Under the pieces are notes generated by a model. That model was given only the letters and a program-made list of their open reading frames with translations. It searched no databases and had not been told where the DNA came from. Shown piece by piece: positions 1 through 8,194 of a stretch of DNA of 64,000 nucleotides. Both the position numbers and the translations under genes were made by a program. Positions within the stretch are counted from its first letter, which is position 1; each line of letters starts with the position of its first letter. Location: NCBI GenBank assembly GCA_964440115.1, contig CAYTPV010000003.1, forward strand, positions 434,001 through 498,000. The letters are read 5' to 3'. The DNA comes from JAEWWD01 sp964440115 (GTDB lineage: Bacteria; Bacillota; Clostridia; Christensenellales; CAG-138).

Positions 1-339
1 TACGCGTTGGGACACACGCTCAGCGCTGGATGGTCTGAATTTACCGACAACCTGCTGGGGGCTGGCATCGCAGCCGTGCTCTTTACCATGCCGGCCCAGA
101 TGGGACTGTATCCCATCGGCTGGGGCGACATCAAATATGCGACAATGATCGGCTTCTGCTTTGGCCTAATGGGGCTGCTGCAGGTAACAATTGTGATGGG
201 TCTGGGGTTAGGCCTGTGCACGGTTTACCTGATCATCAGCCGCCGCGGAGGGTTTAAGTCTCTGGCCGCGATCGGTCCATATTTATCCGTCGGCGCGATA
301 GCCACAATGGTGTTTCCAGTGTTGCATACGATTTTTTAA
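1..339 (+). CDS. Prepilin peptidase (TadV/CpaA type), 5' end outside window
   Basis: C-terminal part of a polytopic A24-family prepilin peptidase; the reading frame is open to the window edge, so the start is missing. The visible part holds a GWGDIK motif (Asp about 43 residues into the visible part), matching the GxGD aspartyl-protease motif of type IV prepilin/preflagellin peptidases, followed by hydrophobic segments. Such enzymes cleave the leader from Flp pilins and TadE pseudopilins at the membrane. Directly downstream are two Flp pilins and the Tad machinery, which supports the assignment. The first catalytic Asp lies upstream of the window and cannot be checked. Confidence 0.85.
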   Translation, partial: YALGHTLSAGWSEFTDNLLGAGIAAVLFTMPAQMGLYPIGWGDIKYATMIGFCFGLMGLLQVTIVMGLGLGLCTVYLIISRRGGFKSLAAIGPYLSVGAIATMVFPVLHTIF

Positions 340-382
340 CAACCAACACAACTATTACTTATTTTTGAGAGGAGATACAACA

Positions 383-571
383 ATGAAAAAGTTCATGGAA
401 ATTCTTCGCGATGAAAACGGCCAGGGCATGGTGGAATATGGTTTGATCCTGGGCCTGATCGCTCTGGTTGCTATTGCTGCGGTCGTATTACTCGGTAATG
501 GCGTGGGCGATATCTTTACCGGCGCAAAGGATAAACTGGCCGAAGTTCCTGGTGTTAATACAGCGCAATAA
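383..571 (+). CDS. Flp-type pilin 1
   Basis: Small (62 aa) Flp/Fap pilin, the structural subunit of the Tad pilus. It has a short charged leader, then NGQGMVEYG followed by a hydrophobic helix. Cleavage after Gly13 puts Glu at +5 and Tyr at +6, as in Flp pilins. A GAGGAG ribosome binding site at about 367-372 fixes the ATG at 383 rather than an upstream in-frame codon at 365. The gene lies 43 bases after the prepilin peptidase and is followed at once by a paralogous pilin. Confidence 0.93.
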   Translation: MKKFMEILRDENGQGMVEYGLILGLIALVAIAAVVLLGNGVGDIFTGAKDKLAEVPGVNTAQ

Positions 572-635
572 CTTTTGAGGCAATGTTTGTACAAATTCTC
601 CGCGATGAAAACGGCCAGGGCATGGTGGAATATGG
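407..635 (+). repeat. 35-bp exact direct repeat inside the two pilin genes
   Basis: Positions 407-441 and 601-635 are identical (starting CGCGATGAAAACGG and ending GAATATGG). They encode the shared RDENGQGMVEYG leader and processing site, while the DNA on both sides differs. This suggests tandem duplication with selection on, or recombination through, the leader-coding segment. Confidence 0.9.
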
Positions 636-750
636 GCTTATACTCTTGTTAATAGCCATCATCGCAGTCGGCGCAGTCATCGCACTGGGTAACGGGGTGG
701 AAGGTCTCTTCGGAGCCACGCAGACCGAGATGGCCAAGGCCCAGCCTTAA
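583..750 (+). CDS. Flp-type pilin 2
   Basis: 55-residue second Flp pilin, starting MFVQILRDENGQG and sharing the G|QGMVEY processing site with pilin 1, then a hydrophobic helix of I/L/A/V and a short tail ending AKAQP. It begins 11 bases after pilin 1 with a GAGGCA-type ribosome binding site. The leader and cleavage-site DNA is identical to pilin 1 for 35 bases, while the helix and tail have diverged. It is probably a minor or alternative subunit of the same pilus (inference). Confidence 0.9.
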   Translation: MFVQILRDENGQGMVEYGLILLLIAIIAVGAVIALGNGVEGLFGATQTEMAKAQP

Positions 751-782
751 GCGGATAATCGCCAGAGACAGATCCGTATTTT

Positions 783-807
783 CCGCCCGCGCATACTGCG
801 CGGGCGG
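783..807 (+). other. Strong intercistronic hairpin after the pilins
   Basis: Perfect 10-bp GC stem (CCGCCCGCGC, loop ATACT, GCGCGGGCGG) between pilin 2 and tadE, not followed by a U-tract. Placement after the abundant structural subunits suggests an mRNA 3'-end stabiliser or partial terminator that keeps pilin levels above the assembly machinery (inference). Confidence 0.75.
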
Positions 808-836
808 ATCTACCCTGAGGGAAAGGAGGGCACGAT

Positions 837-1229
837 ATGAGGATTTTGCAGAAGTTGCGCAAACATGAACAGGGACAGGCGCTTGTCGAGACTGCGATCA
901 CGCTGCCTCTGTTGCTGCTGCTCCTCATGGGAATTATGGAATTCGGGTGGTACTTCTACAACCAGATGAGCGTGGAAAACGGCAGCCGCGAAGGCGCGCG
1001 CTACGCAATCGTCAACAAGGATTCAGCCTCCCTTTCGACTGACGTAACGAATCTGGTAAAGGGCATCGTGATCAGCCCCGGTACGTTGGCTGTTTCCATA
1101 AGCAAGGGCTCTGAAAGCGTTACCGTAACGGTTACAAATGATGTCGCAACTCTCACGCCCATCGCCGCATTGTTCACAACGGGAAACACGTTTGAGCTTA
1201 CAGCATCCACAAAAATGAAATTCGGTTAA
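837..1229 (+). CDS. TadE-like pseudopilin
   Basis: 130-residue TadE/TadG-like protein: charged N-terminus, HEQGQALVET processing site (cleavage after Gly puts Glu at +5), a long Leu-rich membrane helix, then GSREGARYAIVN typical of TadE, and a beta-rich, Val/Thr-rich extracytoplasmic domain. TadE-type pseudopilins are processed by the TadV peptidase and are needed for Flp pilus assembly. An AAAGGAGGG ribosome binding site precedes the ATG. Confidence 0.88.
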   Translation: MRILQKLRKHEQGQALVETAITLPLLLLLLMGIMEFGWYFYNQMSVENGSREGARYAIVNKDSASLSTDVTNLVKGIVISPGTLAVSISKGSESVTVTVTNDVATLTPIAALFTTGNTFELTASTKMKFG

Positions 1230-1242
1230 TCAGCTTGCTGGA

Positions 1243-1261
1243 CGGGGCTGCAGCCGCCCCG
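1243..1261 (+). other. Small intercistronic hairpin between tadE and cpaB
   Basis: CGGGGC / GCCCCG, 6-bp stem with a 7-base loop, in the 131-base gap between tadE and cpaB, with no U-tract. It may be an attenuator or processing site separating the pilin end of the operon from the machinery genes. Confidence 0.4.
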
Positions 1262-1360
1262 CGGTGAGTGTTTATCAGAGAGAACGACTAAGCAATTATT
1301 ACATAAGGTATATCAATCTCAGCAGCCGCGGCAGCGGATAGCCTGCCGCAGGAGGATTTC

Positions 1361-2095
1361 ATGAAAAAGATCTACATCATAGCGGTTTTCGCGGCAATAC
1401 TGACGGGGGCGGCGGTTTACCTCTACGCCGCACAGCTTGAAAAGCAAGCCACCGTCGTAATCCCCACGGGCACCGTAGTGGTGGCGGTTACTCCCATCGA
1501 TGAAAACACCAAGATTACAGCGGATATGGTGACGCTGCAGAAAACCGCGCTGGAATGGATCAACGCGGACGCGGCGGTGGACCTTTCCGCTGTAGTCGGC
1601 AAGATAAATAAATACTGGATACCGGCCGGACAGCAAATTGTCAACGCACAGTTGAGCGAGGCCAAGAGCGGCAATGAAGGCGGACAGCTTGCCTACGTGA
1701 TTGATCCGGGCAAGCGCGCCATTACGCTGTCCACGGATGAACTTGCAGGCGTTGGCGGGTATCTGTGCAAAGGCGACTATGTAGACATACTTTCCACCAT
1801 CACACTCAAGGAAAAAGACGAAAAGGGCGATGATGTGGAAATCCCCGCAACCTACACGGTGCTTGAAAACATCAAGGTGCTTGAGGTAGGTTCGCGCACG
1901 CAGAACGAAGCCGCAAAAAAAGAGGATGCAGAACCCAATTATTCCTACGGCTCGGTTACGCTGTGCATTTCGCCGGATGATGTTCCAAAGCTCTACTACG
2001 CAATCAGTTACGGCCGCGTGTATCTGTCGCTTCGCGCGCCGCAGGACGATAAACTCGTATCGCCGCCGCTCTATGTCTGGAGCGAGAAAGACTAA
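1361..2095 (+). CDS. cpaB: CpaB/RcpC-like Flp pilus assembly protein (SAF domain)
   Basis: 244 aa. An N-terminal membrane anchor (about residues 4-22) is followed by a SAF-type domain (VVVAVTPIDENTKITADMV, then WIPAGQQIVNAQLSE) and a C-terminal RcpC-like beta domain (KRAITLSTDELAGVGGYLCKGD, then VDILSTI). In diderm Tad systems CpaB/RcpC works with the secretin. No secretin is present here, as expected for a monoderm, so it probably acts at the outer face of the membrane or in the wall. The start follows GGAGGATTTC. Confidence 0.88.
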   Translation: MKKIYIIAVFAAILTGAAVYLYAAQLEKQATVVIPTGTVVVAVTPIDENTKITADMVTLQKTALEWINADAAVDLSAVVGKINKYWIPAGQQIVNAQLSEAKSGNEGGQLAYVIDPGKRAITLSTDELAGVGGYLCKGDYVDILSTITLKEKDEKGDDVEIPATYTVLENIKVLEVGSRTQNEAAKKEDAEPNYSYGSVTLCISPDDVPKLYYAISYGRVYLSLRAPQDDKLVSPPLYVWSEKD

Positions 2096-2107
2096 GGGGG
2101 CGCGTAT

Positions 2108-3229
2108 ATGGATCAGTTGAAAGTATTCGTCATCAGCACCGAAAAAGAAACGCGTTACCGTCTCAAAGGCATACTCGATGCGGACGATATCGCCATTGTA
2201 GGCTACGGAGAAATTGCAGCATCTGCTGTACAAAAGGCACAGGGTCTGCAGCCGGATGTCGCGCTGCTTTACTATGAAAACGCCGCCGCGTTGGACGTAG
2301 CACAGCGCATCTACCAGAGTGTACCCGGCTGCGCGCTGGTGCTGCTGTGCGAAAAGCTTACCATAGAGCTCACCAAGCACGCTCTCGCAGCAGGTATACG
2401 CCTGCTCGTTTCACTCGAAGAAGATCCTTCCGCAATACTGGACGCGGTACGCCGGGCTGGGACGCTTGAACATACGAAAGCCGGATCGACACAGGGGCCT
2501 TCCGCACTTAAATCGCGCGTCATCAGCGTCTATTCCGCAAAAGGCGGCACAGGAAAGACGACAATTGCCGTCAACATTGCGGCCGCGCTAGCTAAGCAAG
2601 GCCGCAAAACCGCCATACTGGATCTGAACCTCGATTGCGCCTGCGCCGCGCTGTATCTCGACATTCAAGCCAAGGATACCATAGCCGAACTTGCGCAGGA
2701 ACGCGGCAACATGACAATGGATGTGCTGCGCGGCTTTACCGTACAGCATTACAGCGGGCTTACGGTGCTCGCCGGGCCCAATACGCCGGAAAGCGGCGAA
2801 TATGTGGAAGCGCGGCATGTGGAGAGCGTGCTCTCCGTAATGCGTCCGTTCTTCGATTGCATCGTGCTGGATCTTCCCTCAAATTTTTCGGATACCACAA
2901 TAGCCGCTATGGAAAACAGCAATCGCATACTCGTCGTCATGCAGCCGGATCTTGCGAGCATCAAAGCCGCGCATATGACGACGATGGTGCTATCTTCGCT
3001 GCAGATGCAGGAAAAAATCAGTTATGTATTCAACAAGGACGCCAAATCCTTTCTATCTATAAAGGACGCGCAGCGTGTGCTCACCGTGACACCGGAATAT
3101 GTGCTCTGGCGCGACGAAAAAATCACGGACCGCTGCCAGTGCATCGGCCGACCCGTTGTGCTGGAAGAGCCGCGCACGCCGCTGGGCAAGCAGTTGAAAC
3201 AAATGGCGCTGGGGGTATACGCCAAATGA
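2108..3229 (+). CDS. tadZ: TadZ/CpaE-like ParA-family ATPase with receiver-like N-terminus
   Basis: 373 aa. Residues 1-115 resemble an atypical response-regulator receiver domain. Residues 137 onward form a MinD/ParA ATPase with a deviant Walker A, KGGTGKTT (145-152), and a LDLNLD switch. TadZ/CpaE proteins localise the Tad machinery at the pole. It sits 12 bases after cpaB with a GGGGGCG ribosome binding site, and its stop overlaps the start of the secretion ATPase (ATGA), implying translational coupling. Confidence 0.9.
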   Translation: MDQLKVFVISTEKETRYRLKGILDADDIAIVGYGEIAASAVQKAQGLQPDVALLYYENAAALDVAQRIYQSVPGCALVLLCEKLTIELTKHALAAGIRLLVSLEEDPSAILDAVRRAGTLEHTKAGSTQGPSALKSRVISVYSAKGGTGKTTIAVNIAAALAKQGRKTAILDLNLDCACAALYLDIQAKDTIAELAQERGNMTMDVLRGFTVQHYSGLTVLAGPNTPESGEYVEARHVESVLSVMRPFFDCIVLDLPSNFSDTTIAAMENSNRILVVMQPDLASIKAAHMTTMVLSSLQMQEKISYVFNKDAKSFLSIKDAQRVLTVTPEYVLWRDEKITDRCQCIGRPVVLEEPRTPLGKQLKQMALGVYAK

Positions 3230-4578
3230 GCCTCAAAGCGCGGCTGAACAAAAATATTACAGAAACTGTGGCATTCGAGGAGCGTTCCGCTTCCCCGAAT
3301 ACGACCGCTGCAGCGCCGCCGGGCGAAACGCGGCAGGAGCAGTACCAGCTAATATTAGATCGCGTGCGCAGCGCCGTCATCGAAAAACTACGCGGGCAGA
3401 CAGCCGAACCTGACGCCGCGCAGGTACAGTCAGTCATCAACGAGGTCCTTCTAGAGCATGCGGATACGATTACGCGCGTGGAGCGTACAAGACTTTCTTC
3501 CGTCATGTTCAACGAGGTCATGGGCCTTGGGCCCCTGGAAGAACTGCTCAGCGACTCCGGCGTAACGGAAATCATGGTCAACGGACCCCGCCATGTGTTT
3601 GTGGAAGAACGCGGCAAGCTGCGGCTTTCGGACGTCAAGCTCAGGGATGACGAAGCCGTCATGCAGATCATAGAGAAAATCGTGGCCGCGATTGGCCGTC
3701 ACGTGGACGAAGCAAGCCCTATGGTGGACGCGCGTTTGAAGGACGGTTCGCGCGTCAACATCATCATCCCGCCGCTGTCATTAACGGGGCCGGTCATTAC
3801 CATCCGAAAATTCTCCAAAAAGCCGTTCACCGTACACGATTTGATAGATTTCGGGTCGCTGACGCCGCGCATGGCGAGTTTTCTGGAAGCATGCGTGAAG
3901 GGAAACCTGAATATCATGGTGGCCGGAGGAACTGGCAGCGGCAAAACAACGCTGCTCAACGTGCTCTCAAGCTACATTCCCCCGGATCAGCGCATTGTTA
4001 CTATAGAGGATGCGGCGGAACTGCAGCTCAACCAGCTGCACGTCATCACGCTGGAAAGCCGCCCTTCCAACCTGGAGGGCAAAGGCGAAATCACCATACG
4101 CGATCTTGTGAAAAACGCTTTGCGTATGCGCCCCGATCGCATCATAGTCGGCGAGGTTCGTTCCGGCGAAGCGCTGGACATGTTGCAGGCCATGAACACA
4201 GGTCACGATGGTTCTTTGACAACCGGCCACGCCAACTCCCCGCGCGATATGATTGCGCGTATCGAAACAATGGTTATGATGGCTGGCGTAGAAATGCCGC
4301 TGTTCGCCATTCGCAGCCAGATCGCATCGGCGCTCGACGTGATCGTGCAACAGAGCCGCCTTCGCGACGGCACACGCCGCGTTACCAGCATCACGGAGAT
4401 CACCGGCATGGAAGGCGACGTCGTGAGCATGCAGGATATTTTCACGTTTGAAACGGACGGCTCCATGGACGGGCAGGGCCGCTTCAACGGACGTTTTAAA
4501 TCAACGGGCATATATCCGAAGTGTATCAACAAAATCCGCACCAACGGCGTAGCCGTGCACGACGAGTGGTTTTCGTGA
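3226..4578 (+). CDS. tadA: TadA/CpaF secretion ATPase
   Basis: 450-residue VirB11/GspE-type hexameric ATPase that powers Flp pilus extension. Motifs: Walker A GGTGSGKTT (234-242), Walker B RIIVGEVR (305-312) and the histidine box GHDGSLTTGHANS (327-339). The frame is open far upstream, but the ATG at 3226 overlapping the tadZ stop is the natural start, giving the usual CpaF length and an N-terminal helical domain before the LLSDSGVTEIMVNGP strand. Confidence 0.95.
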   Translation: MSLKARLNKNITETVAFEERSASPNTTAAAPPGETRQEQYQLILDRVRSAVIEKLRGQTAEPDAAQVQSVINEVLLEHADTITRVERTRLSSVMFNEVMGLGPLEELLSDSGVTEIMVNGPRHVFVEERGKLRLSDVKLRDDEAVMQIIEKIVAAIGRHVDEASPMVDARLKDGSRVNIIIPPLSLTGPVITIRKFSKKPFTVHDLIDFGSLTPRMASFLEACVKGNLNIMVAGGTGSGKTTLLNVLSSYIPPDQRIVTIEDAAELQLNQLHVITLESRPSNLEGKGEITIRDLVKNALRMRPDRIIVGEVRSGEALDMLQAMNTGHDGSLTTGHANSPRDMIARIETMVMMAGVEMPLFAIRSQIASALDVIVQQSRLRDGTRRVTSITEITGMEGDVVSMQDIFTFETDGSMDGQGRFNGRFKSTGIYPKCINKIRTNGVAVHDEWFS

Positions 4579-4608
4579 TGACTGCAGCAAGGAAGGGAGG
4601 GCGGCCGA

Positions 4609-5535
4609 ATGCTTAGACTGTTTGTTTCGCTGTGTGCAAGCCTGCTGATGTTCTGTGCCGCCGCGCTCATACTGAACACCACGTTGCGCAACCGTATCCG
4701 TACGGATGAGCGCATGAATAAGCTGACCGGCGAAAAGCTGCTGCCGCTTTCTCCCAAGCGTCTAAGGGAGCAGCGCACGCCTCCTATCAAAATCTCTACG
4801 GTACTCATCGATCAGCTTGCAAGCGCGGGCGTGCCCATGCGCGCAGAAGAGTTTCTATTGATCTGGGTACTTCTTGCGTTTATCCCCGCCGCGCTGAGCA
4901 CATTGTTCGGGGCGCATCTGCTGGTGACAATCACGCTTTCCGGTATGGGATTGGCGCTGCCGCCGCTGTATGTGCGGCGCAGCCGCGCAAAACGGCTACT
5001 TGCGTTTGAAAAACAGCTGAACCCCGCCATCGTGAGCATAAGCAATTGCATCAAAAGCGGCCTGACATTCCAGCAGGGCATGCAGAATGTGGCGGATCAG
5101 ATGCCGGAGCCCATTTCCCGCGAGTTTGCGAGGGTTCTTCGGGAAATACAGCTTGGCAATACATATGATCGCGCGCTTACCAACCTGTCCAAACGCGTGC
5201 CGAGCGCGGACGTCAAGCTTATGGTAACGGCGATACTGATTTCCCAGCAGGTGGGCGGCAATTTATCCGGTGTGCTGGATAATATCGCGCAGACGGTAAA
5301 CGACCGGATCAAGATCAAGCAGGATATCCGAACCATCACTTCCACCGGCCGCATATCCGGCATGGTGATTGGCTTTCTGCCGATTGGGCTTGGGCTGATG
5401 CTCATGCTCATTAACCCGGATTACATGTCGATTTTCTTTACGACGATAGAAGGACGGTATATGCTGCTTGCAGCCGCCGTGCTCGAAGCCATAGGGTATA
5501 TCGTCATCCGCAAGGTGGTTTCGGTAAAATACTAA
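4609..5535 (+). CDS. tadB: TadB inner-membrane platform protein
   Basis: 308 aa, type II secretion F (T2SSF) family. Membrane segments lie at the N-terminus, around residues 80-120, and at the C-terminus. The T2SSF core carries FEKQLNPAIVSISNCIKSG, then the Gly-Gly turn QQVGGNLSGVLDNIA. TadB and TadC together form the membrane platform on which TadA works. An AAGGGAGGG ribosome binding site lies just upstream. Confidence 0.92.
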   Translation: MLRLFVSLCASLLMFCAAALILNTTLRNRIRTDERMNKLTGEKLLPLSPKRLREQRTPPIKISTVLIDQLASAGVPMRAEEFLLIWVLLAFIPAALSTLFGAHLLVTITLSGMGLALPPLYVRRSRAKRLLAFEKQLNPAIVSISNCIKSGLTFQQGMQNVADQMPEPISREFARVLREIQLGNTYDRALTNLSKRVPSADVKLMVTAILISQQVGGNLSGVLDNIAQTVNDRIKIKQDIRTITSTGRISGMVIGFLPIGLGLMLMLINPDYMSIFFTTIEGRYMLLAAAVLEAIGYIVIRKVVSVKY

Positions 5536-5564
5536 AGAGTATTCGCTCAAAGGAGGCTGAACAA

Positions 5565-6482
5565 ATGGCGCTGTTGGTGATCAGCTCATCCATACTGATG
5601 TACGTACTGCTGCTGCTGGCGTTCAGCCGCCCGCGCAGACTGTATAGCGCGAAGGAAAGAAGGCTGCGCCTCGCAACAGAAACGGAAAAGATATTCATAG
5701 ACGAACTGAACGCGAATTTTTACGAACGCTTTTTTAAACCGCAGATTACGAAACTCAAGCGCGTACTTGCAAGGTCATTTGCGCGATCCAAACGGTCGTC
5801 GGTACAGAACGAGAAACTGGCAAAGCAGCTTCGGATGGCAGGGATCTATATGAGCACATCCTCGTTCGGCATGCTTCGCATGGGCAGTGCGGTTTTTCTG
5901 ATGCTGCTGGTGCTTATTCTCATCGCAGGCGCATCCATGCAGACATCCCTCAAATTCCTGATCGTAGCCGGCGCGATGTTCATCGCCCTGCTTGCACCCA
6001 TGTATATTGTCAGCGTACGCACACGCATGCGGCAGCAAAACATTCGCTATCAACTCCCGGATATGATGGACATTCTGACGGTCAGCATAGACGCAGGCTT
6101 AAGCTTCGATATCGCGTTGAAACGCGCTCTGGACAAATTCACGGGCGCGCTCAAAGAGGAAATGAGTGTAACCTCCATGGAGATACAGATGGGCAAGCAG
6201 CGGCGCATCGCACTGACTGAGTTGGGCGAACGCAACAACATTGCGGAGCTCAAAACGCTGGCTGCCGCCGTGATGCAATCCGAGCAGATGGGCACGCCCA
6301 TACGCAATGTACTCAAAACGCAGGCCGCACAGCTCAGGGCTGACAGAAAGCAGGCCGCGCAGGAAAAGGGTATGAAAGCCTCCGTCAAGATGCTGCTGCC
6401 TATGGTGGCGTTCGTATTCCCGGTTATATTCATCATTCTGATGGGACCGACCGTACTCAACCTCATGAAGACTTTCGGGTGA
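5565..6482 (+). CDS. tadC: TadC inner-membrane platform protein
   Basis: 305 aa, second T2SSF-family platform protein. It has an N-terminal helix, a charged cytoplasmic stretch, two central membrane segments, the T2SSF core YQLPDMMDILTVSIDAGLS and QSEQMGTPIRNVLKTQA, and a C-terminal hydrophobic segment ending PTVLNLMKTFG. The start follows AAAGGAGG. It partners with TadB. Confidence 0.92.
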   Translation: MALLVISSSILMYVLLLLAFSRPRRLYSAKERRLRLATETEKIFIDELNANFYERFFKPQITKLKRVLARSFARSKRSSVQNEKLAKQLRMAGIYMSTSSFGMLRMGSAVFLMLLVLILIAGASMQTSLKFLIVAGAMFIALLAPMYIVSVRTRMRQQNIRYQLPDMMDILTVSIDAGLSFDIALKRALDKFTGALKEEMSVTSMEIQMGKQRRIALTELGERNNIAELKTLAAAVMQSEQMGTPIRNVLKTQAAQLRADRKQAAQEKGMKASVKMLLPMVAFVFPVIFIILMGPTVLNLMKTFG

Positions 6483-6486
6483 TCTT

Positions 6487-6852
6487 ATGAAATACGCAGT
6501 ATTGTATGAAAACGGCAGAGTATTGGAACGCGTACGCGTGGCGGACACTTACTTCACGCGGCTTCGCGGATTGATGGGGAAACGCAACATCGATGAAGGG
6601 CTGCTTCTGTATCCCTGTTCGCAGGTGCACACCTATTTTATGCGGGAACCCATCGACGTCATCTATCTCGACCGCGGCGGTCAGGTGTTATCCGTCGTAA
6701 CGGCTATGGAGCCGGGCAGACTGGGCTGGTATATTCACGGGGCGGTCAGCGTGCTGGAATTGCCCGCGCATCACTGGGCGCAGCTCAACTGCGGCAACAT
6801 CGTTCAGATTGAGGATTACAAGGAGCCTGAGTATGTCAAAGCAATCGGATGA
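6487..6852 (+). CDS. DUF192 family protein
   Basis: 121 aa. The DUF192 fold is recognised by TRLRGLMGK at the front and by FMREPIDVIYLDRGGQVLSV in the middle, where family members have the invariant M/N-x-P-I-D-v-ifld pattern. Four bases after tadC, so cotranscribed. DUF192 genes recur in Tad loci of Gram-positive bacteria; no biochemical role is assigned. It has no signal peptide here. Its 3' end overlaps the next gene by 20 bases. Confidence 0.85.
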   Translation: MKYAVLYENGRVLERVRVADTYFTRLRGLMGKRNIDEGLLLYPCSQVHTYFMREPIDVIYLDRGGQVLSVVTAMEPGRLGWYIHGAVSVLELPAHHWAQLNCGNIVQIEDYKEPEYVKAIG

Positions 6853-7708
6853 CATATTCGGTCTGCGGGAGCAGATTGATCCAGCCGAGGCCTTCCCGCG
6901 CGGCGGACTGGGGGGCTTAAAACGTGCGGAGCTTGAACGCATGGTGGAGGAACAGACAAACACCATCGCGAGCATGAAACGCGTATTCTACCGCGATACC
7001 GAGGAGCTTAGGGATCAGCTCATGGTGCTCAATTCCGAAAACCGCTGCCTGAAGGACAGGCTAGCGGAATTGGAAAAAGCGCCGCATTCTCCTGCACAGC
7101 AGCTGCCGCCGGACGAGCAGGCGATACGCGAGCGGCTCAGACCCATGGTGGAAAAGCTGCAGATGAAGCACCAGCAGGAGCTTGCAAGCCTTCGGGTGGA
7201 GCTCAGACAATTGAGCGAGCAGCTCACGCAATCCACAGAGTCTCTCGAAAACTTCCGCGCAAAAAGCGGTGTGCAGATTACCCGCAGACAGGCGGCGGAA
7301 GAAGCGCTCGAAAGGGCGCAGCAGGAAATCGTTGCATTAAAGGAACAGCGCAGCGCGGATGAAGCGGCTATTGCGAGGCTGCAATCCTCTGTCATCAGCA
7401 GCGAGCCGGACGGTCAGGACGAGCAGCACAGCCGACACATTCACGAATACAAGCAGGCACTTGCGGCGGCGCTCAAACAGAACGCGCAGCAGGATGAGCT
7501 GATACAGTCATTGACCCGGCAGCTCGAATATACAACGGCGCACTATAAGGAACAGCGCGCGCAGCAGCTCGATTACCTGCGCAATATACGCGACAACTTC
7601 GAAATGTTCTATGATTTTATGACTCCCGATGAACAGACGGTGCCGCGTTCGCAATCCGCTTCGCGCGATAACCTGAAGCCCCTGTTCCGCGAGCAGGGAA
7701 AAATGTAA
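6833..7708 (+). CDS. Long coiled-coil protein at the end of the Tad operon
   Basis: 291 aa, rich in Glu/Gln/Leu/Arg, with heptad-like coiled coil from about residue 25 to 250 (for example ELERMVEEQTNTIASM, LEKAPHSP, QQDELIQSLTRQLEY). It has no membrane segment or signal peptide. The start at 6833 follows AAGGAG and lies inside the DUF192 gene; an earlier in-frame codon at 6809 lacks a ribosome binding site. A strong terminator follows. A scaffold role for the pilus machinery is inferred from position only. Confidence 0.8.
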   Translation: MSKQSDDIFGLREQIDPAEAFPRGGLGGLKRAELERMVEEQTNTIASMKRVFYRDTEELRDQLMVLNSENRCLKDRLAELEKAPHSPAQQLPPDEQAIRERLRPMVEKLQMKHQQELASLRVELRQLSEQLTQSTESLENFRAKSGVQITRRQAAEEALERAQQEIVALKEQRSADEAAIARLQSSVISSEPDGQDEQHSRHIHEYKQALAAALKQNAQQDELIQSLTRQLEYTTAHYKEQRAQQLDYLRNIRDNFEMFYDFMTPDEQTVPRSQSASRDNLKPLFREQGKM

Positions 7709-7731
7709 TGCCGATATTATAACAACGCAAC

Positions 7732-7757
7732 AAAAGGCCTGTGATACAGGCCTTTTT
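7732..7757 (+). terminator. Rho-independent terminator of the Tad operon
   Basis: AAAAGGCCT, 7-base loop, AGGCCTTTTTT: a 9-bp stem with a U-tract, 23 bases after the coiled-coil gene. Confidence 0.93.
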
Positions 7758-7852
7758 TGTTTAGAAATGCGCGTGAGCCGATTCGTAAATGACAAATAAT
7801 GCACGGATACCGCGCACAGCGCGGGCGCAAGATAAGTGCGGAGGTGATGAAT

Positions 7853-8014
7853 TTGACAGAAATACCGGATGAATTGTTATCCGCATTATCCAAGGATGCA
7901 TCCGCCATGCAGCGGTTTTCCGGCTTGCCCGACAATGAGAAGGACGATGTCGTATCGCGGGCGCATACCGCTAAAAGCGCTCAGGAAATCGACCATATCG
8001 TGAGCAGGCTCTAA
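7853..8014 (+). CDS. Small protein, YdeI/OmdA C-terminal-like, copy 1
   Basis: 53 aa reading IPDELLSALSKDASAM, then QRFSGLPDNEKDDVVSRA, then a final helix. The pattern P-x-x-[FL]-x-x-AL-x-x-[ND]-x-x-AM-x-x-F-x-x-L-x-x-x-x-[KR] matches the helical C-terminal domain of YdeI/OmpD-associated proteins. GGAGGTG at 7840-7846 is only 2 bases from an ATG at 7847 but ideally spaced for the TTG at 7853, so TTG is preferred. It is paired with a paralogue 14 bases downstream. Function unknown. Confidence 0.7.
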   Translation: MTEIPDELLSALSKDASAMQRFSGLPDNEKDDVVSRAHTAKSAQEIDHIVSRL

Positions 8015-8028
8015 GGAGGTGACAAGGC

Positions 8029-8193
8029 ATGATCGAGCAATTTCCCCAAGGGTTTTTGCAGGCGCTCGGACATAACCCGGACGCGATGGAACACTTTTTC
8101 AGGCTCAGCCATGACGAACGCAGGCAGATTATTTCCTCTGCACGCGGCGCGCACAGTAAAGAGGAAATGGAAAACATCGTGGATAGAATATAA
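8029..8193 (+). CDS. Small protein, YdeI/OmdA C-terminal-like, copy 2
   Basis: 54 aa, starting MIEQFPQGFLQALGHNPDAM, then EHFFRLSHDERRQIISSARG and a C-terminal EEMENIVDRI. Same length and helical pattern as the preceding gene, clearly paralogous but diverged. The AAGGAGGTGACAAGGC leader gives a clear ribosome binding site. Its end is 1 base from the convergent sortase gene. Function unknown. Confidence 0.75.
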   Translation: MIEQFPQGFLQALGHNPDAMEHFFRLSHDERRQIISSARGAHSKEEMENIVDRI

Positions 8194-8194
8194 C

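Noticed and set aside
1319..2380. 353-codon minus-strand frame opposite cpaB
   Set aside because: It is a shadow of a well-supported plus-strand operon, with no ribosome binding site and no recognisable domains.
2635..3225. Long open frame extending tadA 197 codons upstream
   Set aside because: It lies wholly inside tadZ in another frame, has Arg/Ala-rich shadow composition, and the ATG at 3226 overlapping the tadZ stop gives the normal tadA length.
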